Source: Aegilops tauschii subsp. strangulata
Lineage: Eukaryota; Streptophyta; Magnoliopsida; Poales; Poaceae
Direction: 5' to 3'
Length of the DNA: 64,000 nt
Assembly (NCBI RefSeq): GCF_002575655.3
Contig: NC_053037.3
Coordinates: 504,812,544 to 504,876,543, forward strand
Below are positions 47,475 through 58,199 of this stretch, one piece after another. The notes under the pieces are model-generated. The model did no database searches and was not told the DNA's origin. It was given only the letters and a program-made list of their open reading frames with translations. A program made the translations under genes and the position numbers. The stretch's first letter is position 1; each line of letters opens with the position of its first letter.

Positions 47475-48430
47475 GTTTATGCGTAGTTTCTATGCACGAG
47501 TAGAACACAAAGTAGTTGTGGGCGTTGATGTTGTCAATTTACTTGCCGTTACTAGTCTTATCTTGATTCGGCGGCATCGTGGGATGAAGCGGCCCGGACC
47601 GGCCTTACACGTACACTTACGTGAGACAGGTTCCACCGATTGACATGCACTAGTTGCATAAGGTGGCTAGCGGGTGTCTGTCTCTCCCACTTTAGTCGGA
47701 TTAGATTCGATGAAAAGGGTCCTTATGAAGGGTAAATAGAAATTGGCATATCACGCTGTGGCTTTTGCGTAGGTAAGAAACGTTCTTGCTAGAATCCCAT
47801 AGCAGCCACGTAAAACATGCAACAACAATTAGAGGACGTCTAACTTGTTTTTGCAGGGTATGCTATGCGATGTGATATGGTCAAAAGGATGTGATGAATG
47901 ATATATGTGATGTATCAGATTGATCATGTTCTTGTAATAGGAATCACGACTTGCATGTCGATGAGTATGACAACCGGCAGGAGCCATAGGAGTTGTCTTA
48001 ATTTATTGTATGACCTACGTGTCAATGAAAACGCCATGTAATTACTTTACTTTATTGCTAACCGTTAGCCATAGTAGTAGAAGTAATAGTTGGCGAGACA
48101 ACTTCATGAAGAAACGATGATGGAGATCATGATGATGGAGATCATGGTGTCATGCCGGTGACGAAGGTGATCATGCCGCGCCTCAAAGATGGAGATCAAA
48201 AGGCGCAAGATGATATTGGCCATATCACGTCACTTTATGATTTGCATGTGATGTTTATCATGTTTACATCTTATTTGCTTAGAACGACGGTAGCATAAAT
48301 AAGATGATCCCTCACTAAAATTTCAAGAGACGTGTTCCCCCTAACTGTGCACCGTTGCGAAGGTTCGTTGTTTCGAAGCACCACGTGATGATCGGGTGTG
48401 ATAGATTCTAACGTTCGCATACAACGGGTG

Positions 48431-48530
48431 TTGACGAGCCTAGCATGTACAGACATGGCCTCGGAACACATGCGAAACACTTAGGTTGACTTGATGAGCC
48501 TAGCATGTACAGACATGGCCTCGGAACACA
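48431..48530 (+). repeat. 60-bp duplication in the copia leader
   Basis: GAGCCTAGCATGTACAGACA occurs at about 48436 and 48496, a 60-bp period. It is shared with the left element (3438-3530, opposite strand). Confidence 0.85.
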
Positions 48531-48796
48531 AGAGATCGAAAGGTCGAACATGAGTCGTATAGTAGATGCGATCAACATGGAGATGTTCACCGATGATGAC
48601 TAGTCCGTCTCACGTGATGATCGGACACGACCTAGTTTGACTCGGATCATGTATCACTTAGATGACTAGAGGGATGTCTATCTGAGTGGGAGTTCATTAA
48701 ATAATCAGATGAACTTCATTATCATGAACATAGTCAAAAGGTCTTTGCAAATTATGTCATAGCTTACGCTTTAGTTCTACTATTTAAGATATGTTC

Positions 48797-51700
48797 CTAG
48801 AGAAAATTTAGTTGAAAGTTGATAGTAGCAATTATGCGGACTGGGTCCGTGAACTGAGGATTGTCCTCATTGCTGCACAGAAGGCTTATGTCCTTAATGC
48901 ACCGCTCGGTGTGCTGAACCTCAGCGTCGTCTGTAGATGTTGCGAAACATCTGACATACACGTTTTGATGACTACGTGATAGTTCAGTGCGTAATGCTAA
49001 CGGTTTAGAATTGTGGCACCAAAGACGTTTTTGAAACGTCGCAGAACATATGAGATGTTCCGAAGACTGAAATTGGGATTTCAGACTAGTGCCCACGTCA
49101 AGAGGTATGAGACCTCTGACAAGTTTCTTAAGCCTGCAAACTAAGGGAGAAAAGCTCAATCGTTGAGCATATGCTCAGATTGTCTGAGTACCACAATCGC
49201 TTGAATCAAGTGGGAGTTAATCTTCCAGATGAGATAGTGATGGTTCTCCATAGTCACTGCCACCAAGCTATTAGAGCTTCGTGATGAACTATAACATATC
49301 AAGGATAGATGATCCTTGAGCAACTCGCGATGTTTGACACCGCGAAAGTAGAAATCAAGAAGGAGCATCAATTGTTGATGGTTAGTAAAACCACTAGTTT
49401 CTAGAAGGGCAAGGGCAAGAAGGGATACTTCATGAAACGGCAAATCATTTGCTGCTCTGGTGGAGAATCCCAAGGTTGAACCCAAACCCGAGACTAAGTG
49501 CTTCTGTAATGAGGGGAACGGTCACTGAAGCAGAACTACCCTAGATACTTGGTAGATGAGAAGGCAGGCAAGGTTGACAGAAGTATATTGGATATACATT
49601 ATATGAATGTGTACTTTACTAGTACTCCTAGCAGCACCAGGGTATTAGATACCGGTTCGGTTGCTAAGTGTTAGTAACTCGAAATAAAAGTTGCGGAATA
49701 AACGGAGACTAGCTAAAGGTGAGATGACGATATGTGTTGGAAGTGTTTCCAAGGTTGATGTGATCAAGCATCGCATGCTCCCTCTACCATCGAGATTGGT
49801 GTTAAACCTAAATAATTGTTATTTGGTGTTTGCGTTGAGCATAAACATGATTGGATTATGTTTATCGCAATACGGTTATTCATTTAAGGAGAATAATGGT
49901 TACTCTGTTTATTTGAATAATACCTTCAATGGTCTTGCACCTAAAATGAATCTCGATCGCAGTGATACACATGTTCGTGCCAAAAGATATAAAATAGTAA
50001 TGATAGTACCACATACTTGTGGCACTGCCATTTGAGTCATATTGGTATAGAACGCATGAAGAAGCTCCATGTAGATGGATCTTTGGACTTGGTCGTTTTT
50101 GAAAAGATTGAGACATGCGAACCATGTCTATTGGTATATATGCATGAAGAAACTCCATGCAGATGGATCATTTGGATTCACTTGATTTTGAATCACTTGA
50201 GACATGCAAATCATACCACATGGGCAAGATGACTGAAAAGCCTCGTTTTCAGTAAGATGGAACAAGAGAGCAACTTATTGGAAGTAATACATTTTGATGT
50301 ATGCAGTCCAATGAGTGCTGAGGCATGCAGTGGATATCGTTATGTTCTTACTTCACAGATGATTTGAGTAGATGCTGAGTGTATTTACTTGATGAAACAC
50401 AAGTCTGAATTATTGAAAGGTTCAAGTAATTTCAGAGTGAAGTTGAAGATCGTCGTGACAAGAGGATAAAATGTCTGTGATATGATCATAGAGATATCTG
50501 AGTTACGAGTTTGGCACACAATTAAGACATTGTGGAAAGTGTTTCACAATTAATACCGCCTGGAACACCACAGTGTGATGGTGTGTCCGAACATCATAAC
50601 TGCACCCTATTGGATATGGTGCATGCCATGATGCCTCTTATCGAATTACCACTATCGTTTATGGGTTAGGCATTAGAGATAACCACATTCACTTTAAAAG
50701 GGGCACCACGCAATTCCGTTGAGACGACACCGTTTAGAGAAACCTAAGTTGTCGTTTCTTAAAAGTTTGGGCTGCGATGCTTATGTGAAAAGTTTCAAGC
50801 TGATAAGCTCGAACCCAAAGCGGATAAATGCATCTTCATAGAAAATCCAAAACAGTTGGGTATACCTCCTATTTCAGATCTGGAAGCAAAAGTAATTGCT
50901 TCTAGAAACGAGTCCTTTCTCGAGGAAAAGTTTCTCTCGAAAGAATTGAGTGGGAGGATGGTGGAGACTTGATAAGGTTATTGAACCGTCACTTCAACTA
51001 GTGTGTAGCAGGGCACAGGAAGTTGTTCCTGTGGCACCTACACCAATTGAAGTGGAAGCTTATGATAGTGATCATGAAACTTCGGATCAAGTCACTACCA
51101 AACCTCGTAGGACGACGAGGATGCGTACTACTTCAGAGTAATGCGTAATCCTGTCTTGGAAGTCATGTTGTTGGACAACGATGAACCTATGAGCTATGGA
51201 GAAGCGATGGTGGGCCCATATTCCGACAAATGGTTAGAAGCCATGAAATCCAAGATAGGATCCATGTATCAGAACAAAGCATGGACTTTGGTGAACTTGC
51301 CCGATGATTGGCAAGCCATTGAGATAAATGGATCTTTAAGAAGAAGACGGACGTGGACGGTAAGGTTACCGTCTATAAAGCTCGACTTGTGGCAAAGAGT
51401 ATTTTCACAAGTTCAAGGAGTTGACTACGATGAGATTTTCTCATCCGTAGCGATGCTTAAGTCCGTCGGAATCATGTTAGCATTAGCTGCATTTATGAAA
51501 TCTGGCAGATGGATGTCAAAACAAGTTTCCTTACCAGTTTTCGTAAGGAAAGGTTGTATGTGATACAATCAGAAAAGGTTTTGTCCATCCTAAGGATGCT
51601 AAAAGGTATGCTAGCTCCAGCGATCCTTCCATGGATTAGAGCAAGCATCTCGGAGTCAGAATATACGCTTTGATGGAGTGATCAAAGTTTTTGGGTTTAT

Positions 51701-52450
51701 ACAAAGTTTGTTAGAAACTTGTATTTACAATGAAGTGAGTGGGAGCGCTACAACATTTCTGATAAATATATGTGAATGACATATTGTTGATCCGAAATGA
51801 TGTAAAATTTCTGGAAAGCATAAATGGTTGTTTGAAAGGAGTTTTTCAAAGGAAGACCTGGATAAAGCTGCTTACATATTGGGCATCAAGATCTATAGAG
51901 ATAGATCAAGACGCCTGATGATACTTTCAAAAACCGCACACCTTGACATGATTTTGAAAGAGTTCAAAATAGATCAGCAAAAAAGGAGTTCTTGGCTGTG
52001 TTACAAGGTGTGAGTATTGAGTAAGACTCAAGACCTGACCACAGCAGAAGAGAGAGAAAGGACGAAGGTCGTCCCCTATGCTTTAGACATAGGCTCTACA
52101 GTATGCTATGCTGTGTACCGCACATGAAGTGTGCCTTGCCATGAGTTGGTCAAGGGGTACAATAGTGATCCGGGAATGGATCACATGACAGCGGTCGAAC
52201 TTATCCTTAGTATCTAGTGGACTAAGGAATTTTCTCGATTATGGAGGTGAAAAGGAGTTCGTCGTAAAGGGTTACGTCGATGCGAACTTTGACACTAATC
52301 CGGATGACTCTGAGTAGTAAACCGGATTCGTATAGTAGAGCAGTTATTTGAAATGGCTCCAAGTAGCGCGTGGTAGCATCCACAAGATGACATAGATATT
52401 CGTAAAGCACACACGGATCTGAAAGGTTCAGACCCGTTGACTAATAACCT
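48797..52450 (+). pseudogene. Decayed copia gag-pol (Harbinger-nested element)
   Basis: Gag has no start ATG and carries an internal deletion/rearrangement around 48900-48960. The zinc knuckle has lost residues (CFCNEGNGH near 49500-49527, then a stop). The protease DTG is followed by AKC and TAG TAA (49653-49676). Pre-integrase (WHCHLSHIG, 50020) is followed by a local duplication. Integrase, RT (51141-51560, 51828-52013) and RNase H pieces lie in changing frames. The RT YVDD motif is disrupted (ISDKYM near 51760). The same breaks occur in the left element, so both descend from a defective parent. It cannot encode any enzyme of its own cycle. Confidence 0.9.
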
Positions 52451-52496
52451 CTCTCACAAGCATAACATGATCAAACCAGAACTCATTGAGTGTTAA

Positions 52497-52596
52497 TCAC
52501 ATAGTGATGTGAACTAGATTGTTGACTCTAGTAAACTCTTTGGATGTTGGTCACATGGTGATGTGACCTGTGAGTGTTAACCACATGGTGATGTGA
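52497..52596 (+). repeat. Three palindromic repeats before the 3' LTR
   Basis: The motif TCACATxGTGATGTGA occurs at about 52497 and 52551, and with a CCACAT start at 52581. It lies between pol and the polypurine tract and corresponds to the array at 17650-17780. Confidence 0.85.
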
Positions 52597-52629
52597 ACTA
52601 GATTATTGACTCTAGTGCAAGTGGGAGAC

Positions 52630-54334
52630 TGTTGGAAATATGCCCTAGAGGCAATAATAAATTGGTTATTATTATATTTCCTTGTTCATGATAATCGTTT
52701 ATTGTCCATGCTAGAATTGTATTGATAGGAAACTCAGATACATGTGTGGATACATAGACAACACCATGTCCCTAGTAAGCCTCTAGTTGACTAGCTCGTT
52801 GATCAATAGATGGTTACGGTTTCCTGACCATGGACATTGGATGTCGTTGATAACAGGATCACATCATTAGGAGAATGATGTGATGGACAAGACCCAATCC
52901 TAAGCCTAGCACAAGATCGTGTAGTTCGTTTGCTAAGAGCTTTTCTAATGTCAAGTATCATTTCCTTATACCATGAGATTGTGCAACTCCCGGATACCGT
53001 AGGAATGCTTTGGGTGTACCAAACGTCACAACGTAACTGGGTGGCTATAAAGGTGCACTACAGGTATCTCCGAAAGTGTCTGTTGGGTTGGCACGAATCG
53101 AGACTGGGATTTGTCACTCCGTGTAAACGGAGAGGTATCTCTGGGCCCACTCGGTAGGACATCATCATAATGTGCACAATGTGACCAAGGAGTTGATCAC
53201 GGGATGATGTGTTACGGAACGAGTAAAGAGACTTGCCGGTAACGAGATTGAACAAGGTATCGCGATACCGACGATCGAATCTCGGGCAAGTAACATACCG
53301 ATAAACAAAGGGAATTGTATACGGGATTGATTGAATCCTCGACATCGTGGTTCATCCGATGAGATCATCGAGGAGCATGTGGGAGCCAACATGGGTATCC
53401 AGATCCCGCTGTTGGTTATTGACCGGAGAGTCGTCTCGGTCATGTCTGCGTGTCTCCCGAACTCGTAGGGTCTACACACTTAAGGTTCGGTGACGCTAGG
53501 GTTGTAGAGATATTAGTATGCGGTAACCTGAAAGTTGTTCGGAGTCCCGAACGTCACGAGGAGTTCCGGAATGGTCCGGAGGTAAAGATTTATATATGGG
53601 AAGTCTTATTTTGGTCGCCGGAAAAGTTTCACGCATTATCGGTATTGTACCGGGAGTGCCGAAAGGGGTCCGGGGGTCCACCTGCCCCGGGGGGCCACAT
53701 GGGCTGTGGGGTGTGCGCCTTGGCCTATATGGGCCAAGGGAACCAGCCCCAAGAGGCCCATGCGCCAAGAGATAAGATAAAGGGAGAGTCCTAAAGGGGG
53801 AAGGCACCTCCGAGGTGCCTTGGGGAGGATGGACTCCTCCCTGGCCGCACCCTTCCTTGGAGGAAGGGCCAAGGCTGCGCCCCCCCCCCCCTCTCCCTTG
53901 GCCCTATATATAGTGGGGGGGAGGGAGGGCAGCAAAACCTAAGCCCTGGCGCCTCCCTCTCCCTCCCGTGACACATCTCCCTCCTCCCGCAGCGCTTGGC
54001 GAAGCCCTGTTGGAATCCCGCTACTTCCACCACCACGCTGTCGTGCTGCTGGATCTCCATCAACCTCTCCTCCCCCCTTGCTGGATCAAGAAGGAGGAGA
54101 CGTCGCTGCCCCGTACGTGTGTTGAACGCGGAGGTGCCGTCCGTTCGGCGCTAGGATCATCGGTGATTTGGATCACGACGAGTACGACTCCATCAACCCC
54201 GTTCTCTTGAACGCTTCCGCTCGCGATCTACAAGGGTATGTAGATGCACTCCTTCCCTCTCGTTGCTAGTAAACTCCATAGATTGATCTTGGTGATGCAT
54301 AGAAAATTTTGAATTTTTGCTACGTTCCCCAACA
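52630..54334 (+). repeat. 3' LTR of the Harbinger-nested copia element
   Basis: Ends match the 5' LTR. It lacks a 12-bp segment present near 46795 of the 5' LTR and follows the polypurine tract AAGTGGGAGA (52619-52628). Confidence 0.95.
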
Positions 54335-54467
54335 GAAAAGTAGGCCAATATCGGCGCCTGGGGGCGACGACTGGGTGCGAAACCGCCCCTGCGCCGATTG
54401 TATCGCCAGCTCGCCCTCAGGAGGCGATTTTTATGCGTCCTGGGGGGACCAACGGCTGGAGATGCTC

Positions 54468-55198
54468 CCAGGGGCCGGTTCCAGCTCGCGGTCGTTGTGT
54501 TTGCAACATTACGCCGCCCGTCTTCTATATCGCGATCACCACGATTGCAGCAAAAATCAGTGTTGGTTCCAGCTCGTGGTCACCATGGTCACAGCAAAAA
54601 ACGTTGTTGGTTCCAGCATCTACGGTCCGCTGGGGTTGCAGCGCCAACTCGCGTAGTTCATCGATGCCTCCACCAGCAACAGGCGGCGCTATCATCCCGG
54701 CTCGCCGTAGCTTAACGTCGCTAACAGCCGGCAGTCAACCCCGTCTCCCCCAAATCTGGACGCAAGAGGAGGGAGAGAGGGGAGAGGGAGGAGGAGGAGA
54801 AAAAGGAAGAGAGGGAGAAGAAAGAAAAGGGAGGAGGGAATCAGGTATACAGCAAGCGGCGTACGTGTCGTCGCCGGCCGGCTGCCCTACGCTGTCGTCC
54901 CCATGGAGAAGGAGGAAAAGGAGCAACGGCCGATAGAGATAAGGCTAACTGTTTTTGGTCGTGGGGCCACCCAGCTGCGTGGTACGGCACGCGTGGTTGG
55001 GGTGTTGCACGAATCGCGTGTGCGACCGGCCGAACGTTCCCATTTTTTCAACTTTTTTTAGGGGGAACTGGTCTGCACTAATGCATGGTTCGTTAGCCCG
55101 CCGGGGCTATATCTCCCTTACTGCAAGATATGTATCCTGTAAGGACGTTTCGCCACTAGCCTGGCGGTCGTGAGCCAGCCTCAGCACGTCTTTTTCCT
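54468..55198. other. G+C-rich unclassified DNA right of the Harbinger end
   Basis: It contains about three units of a GGTTCCAGCTCGxGGTC repeat (54476-54640), a purine-rich GAGGGAGAG-type stretch (54766-54845), and the second copy of the 17-bp direct repeat at 55066. Open frames here overlap each other and look like composition effects. Confidence 0.45.
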
Positions 55199-55990
55199 GT
55201 GATTTTCTTTATCGGGGTTTTCGCTGTTTGCATCGGTTTCCTTTGGATTTTTTTCCGTTCTTTATTTTTTATTTTCTCTTTCATTTTCTTTGTTTCTTAC
55301 TTCGGTCTTCATAAAAATTGTATTTTTCATACATGCCTATTTTTTTCATTCACATCATACATTTTCATATACACCAAGAACATGTTTTATACAAGTTGAA
55401 TATTTTTCAAATACATCATTAACATTGTTTTTCAAATTTATGTTTTAATGTCTAATTTTTTCATACACATTTTACAATTTTTGAATAAATCAAAAATAAT
55501 TATTTTAAATGTTTAAAAAATTTCAACCATGGTTAACATTTTTTCAAATATATTTTTTAGAACTTTTTTTAATATGTGTTGATTTTTTTTCTAAAATACA
55601 CGTTGAAACATTTTTTTAAACTATAAAAACATGGTTTTACATTGTATAAATATTTTCTAAAATGTCACAAACATATTTAGAAATGATTCAACATTTTTTC
55701 CAATGTAAAGTACATTTTTTGGATGGTATGAAACTTTCTATTTACAGTAATATTTTTTAACAGTGTATAACACTTTCAAAAATGGCACATACAATTTCTT
55801 AAACACGTGATCATGTTGACATACATTTGTTTAATGGTACAAACATTTTCTAAAAGTTGAGTGAACATTTTTATCACACTGCATGAACATTCTTTTTAAT
55901 GTGTGATGCATACATTAAAAAATAAAAAAATAAATTTCCGTAATAGTATGTCTTTAGTATTTTTTAAAAATGCAATAAATGTGTGATGCG
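55199..55990 (+). repeat. A+T-rich degenerate repeat block, copy 1
   Basis: Dozens of short units of the type CATTTTTTCAAATACAT alternate with T-rich runs. It resembles 58200-58905 in the same orientation. No coding. Confidence 0.65.
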
Positions 55991-56842
55991 TCAACATGGC
56001 GAACCCATATGGCTATTAGGCATTCACAAGAGTAATGCTACACGCACGGCCTTGTTTTCACGGATTCAACGGACTGTGAATAGGTGGCGGTTTTTGATTG
56101 GAAATTAGGGGTGAGGCAGGGCCTACCCCCATGAAAATCGGGGCGGGGGGGGGGGGGGGGGGGGATTGATTAGTGTTTAGATGCCCGTATTCGTTCGTGC
56201 GTCTAGGATTAGCATTCACAATACCCGCTTCCTACGTCAAATAATCTTTTTAGGCAACTTTGCGTCAGATAGTTGACCGAACGCAGAGGCGAGCGATCCG
56301 CAAGAGTGAAAGTGGGACGGGTCAATAGATATAGTAAACGCACGCAGCCGGTTTTGCTCCGGTTTTCTATTATGGTTTTTTCTGGCTTTTTTGTTTCGCC
56401 CTTTTTCAATTACGTTAAGTAATTTAAAATGTTTAGAAAATTCAGATTTCATTAAGATATTTCATGTTTTTCTTATAAAATTCAAATTTTGTCTGGAGAA
56501 TTCTAGAAATGAAGGAATATTTAGAAAATTGGAAACTGGCAAATGTTTCGAAAATTCATAATTTGTTCAGAATTTTTAAAAATGCTCGAAATTTTATAAA
56601 AAATGAAATTTCAAAATTTGTTCAAAAATGTGAAAATTTTCCGAACATATTCTGAAAGAGTGCAAAAAATTTCAAAAAATATCGGTAATTTTGAAACAAC
56701 TCAAGAATTAGAAAATGATCAAAATTTAGTATATCAGAATTTTCAAAAGACATTGGAATTTTTCCCCATTTTATAAAACAATTTTGAGAAAAAAAATAAA
56801 CACTAGATTGATGTGTTGGTACAGGGTCCCGAGTTGCTATAA
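55991..56842. other. Unclassified DNA with a 20-G run
   Basis: 56145-56164 is an uninterrupted run of 20 G. 56400-56800 is A+T-rich with repeated AAATTTTxxAAAATTC blocks. No gene. Confidence 0.5.
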
Positions 56843-57129
56843 TCTTCTATATCTAGATAGTTAGCCTCCACTAATATATTTCCCTCAACATGCAAGCATG
56901 TCACCCCATCATTGGAAAAAGCCCGAACTCAACATGCAACTATGCATAATAAAATCCACCTCAACATGCAAACAAGCATGCATTTAAAAATCTATTCAGT
57001 TATGCTATTTACATTTAATTCTTATATTCATTCAAAAACTATTATTTCAAATATTCATGTTTTATATAATCAAAACCTCATTGAAATATTGCAAAATATT
57101 CCCGCAATAACGTGCAGGGCATCATCTAG
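56843..57129 (+). mobile_element. Small non-autonomous Helitron candidate, 287 bp
   Basis: The right end CCCGCAATAACGTGCAGGG, then CATCAT, then CTAG and T, has the hairpin plus CTRR arrangement of Helitron 3' ends. The left end begins TCTTCTATATCTAGATAG and is preceded by A, as Helitrons insert between A and T without a TSD. No coding. The right end is more certain than the left. Confidence 0.55.
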
Positions 57130-57480
57130 TTTTGTTAATGAGTCGACCCAGTGAGGTGAGCTCTGTACGAAATGCTCCCTATTTGATACATAACGTGTGA
57201 AACAAAAAAATATTAGTTAAGGGGTACATTTGCAAAGGTCACTCACACCTTCTCAGGCGTTGACAAACTAGCATCACATGTCGTGCTGGGAGTTTTTTCT
57301 TTCTCTTCGTCGATTCATTTTGTCAAAATGTTTTATCTATTGAACCGTGCATCCAAATATTGAACCGTTTTCACTGTTGGATTTTTCGCGTCGAGATCTT
57401 TGAAACTAGCTCGATGTTAATTGGTTTCGACAAACTTTTTTTCAACAAAAAAAACCCGATCATAAAATATGTATTTTTTT
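57130..57480. other. Unclassified DNA
   Basis: No gene and no clear repeat structure. It leads into the hairpin repeat array. Confidence 0.4.
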
Positions 57481-57489
57481 TTACTTTTT

Positions 57490-57815
57490 CCCCTTTTCGA
57501 GAAGCACATATATGTGCCTCCACGAGAAGCTTCTAATGGAAGCACACAACAAAAGCCACAAAAATAGAATTATTTTCCTTTCCGAAGAAGACCGTTGTGC
57601 TTCTCGTGGAAGCAAAATACAAAAAATCACACAAAAAAATCTCTTTCCGAGAAGCACAACAGATCTGTGCCTCCACAAGAAGCAAATCTGTGCTTCTTGT
57701 GGAAGCAAAAAAAAGTTCATGCAAAAAATATTTCATGATTTATTTTTCCCTTGCCGAAATTTGTGCCTCGATGAAAAGCAAATCTATGCTTCTCGTGGAA
57801 GGATAAAAAATCCTT
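57490..57815. repeat. Array of palindromic GAGAAGCAC / GTGCTTCTC repeats
   Basis: About four to five imperfect units, roughly 65-80 bp apart, combine CGAGAAGCAC and GTGCTTCTCGTGGAAGC on the same strand. Each can fold into a hairpin (clearest at 57499-57530, 57590-57612, 57648-57707, 57776-57800). Overlapping open frames on both strands arise from this symmetry and are not genes. Confidence 0.75.
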
Positions 57816-58199
57816 GCAATTTGTTTTCATGAATTTATTTTTCTCCCAAACCTGGGAAACCAGATGTAAACAAAAAAAAAATATAAATATAAAAATCACC
57901 ATCTAAAACTCGAAAGCATGTACAGAAAAATTACAAAAACAAAGGAAGTGCCCATCACACGACACGTGGCAGCGGTTGGACGCATCACTTGACGCGCTCT
58001 CAATCCATAAAAATGACCCTTGTGGGGCTCCCGCCAGGGGAAGCCCTTGACTAATTGCTCTCTCAAAGGGGATTCCATCTCGCATAAAGCAAGACATAGT
58101 TGCACCTCGCATCTGCCGTTGGAGGTGCCCGCACGTCTTAGTTGGCCGGCTTATTAAATTGGTTTTTGGTTTTTGGTAACAATGCAACATAATCGTATG
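57816..58199. other. Unclassified, probably transposon-derived DNA
   Basis: It has ACACGTGGCAGCGG and GGGGCTCCCGCC segments of the kind that recur in Triticeae Mutator-type elements. This is from memory; no gene or termini are seen. Confidence 0.35.

Larger units (their letters stand above)
45747..54334 (+). mobile_element. Copia LTR retrotransposon (Angela/WIS type), complete structure, coding-dead
   Basis: It is flanked by a perfect TSD, GAAAA (45742-45746 and 54335-54339), inside the Harbinger transposon. LTRs are 1,712 and 1,705 bp and differ at about 22 sites plus a 12-bp indel and C/G-run changes (about 1.3%), so insertion was recent. The internal region is full of stops and shifts. 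It is closely similar to the left element (1-6215), including the leader duplication and broken frames. Confidence 0.95.
43589..54467 (+). mobile_element. PIF/Harbinger DNA transposon with transposase, split by a copia element
   Basis: The ends GAGCATCTCCAGCCG (43589) and CGGCTGGAGATGCTC (to 54467) are perfect 15-bp inverted repeats. Flanking trinucleotides are TCA and CCA, not the usual TTA/TAA pair, so the TSD has mutated or differs. Without the nested copia element (45747-54334) and Stowaway, the element is about 2.1 kb. It encodes one DDE transposase with a single stop and no MYB-like ORF1 protein, which PIF elements normally need, so it could move only with help in trans. Confidence 0.85.
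42962..55064. mobile_element. Possible large composite element carrying the Harbinger transposon
   Basis: A near-identical 17-18-bp direct repeat (AACTGGTCTGCxCTAAT) lies at 42945-42961 and 55066-55082, and could be a target duplication. The outer sequences (42962-43588 and 54468-55064) are G+C-rich and contain ACTGGGCGCCGGCGCGCCGG and GGCCGGTCG-type blocks like those of Mutator-type elements in Triticeae. Clear terminal inverted repeats were not found, and the direct repeat is longer than a normal 9-bp Mutator TSD, so this is tentative. Confidence 0.3.

Noticed and set aside
54433..54936. 167-codon frame right of the Harbinger end
   Set aside because: It begins inside the transposon terminus and runs through a repeat of GGTTCCAGC units and a purine-rich stretch, with no domain.
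57490..57815. Spaced repeats that might suggest a CRISPR-like array
   Set aside because: The context is a plant nuclear genome, repeats are imperfect and alternately inverted, and spacers are not of uniform length.
57481..57832. Overlapping open frames on both strands in the hairpin array
   Set aside because: They arise from inverted repeat symmetry, show no protein family and no codon bias.
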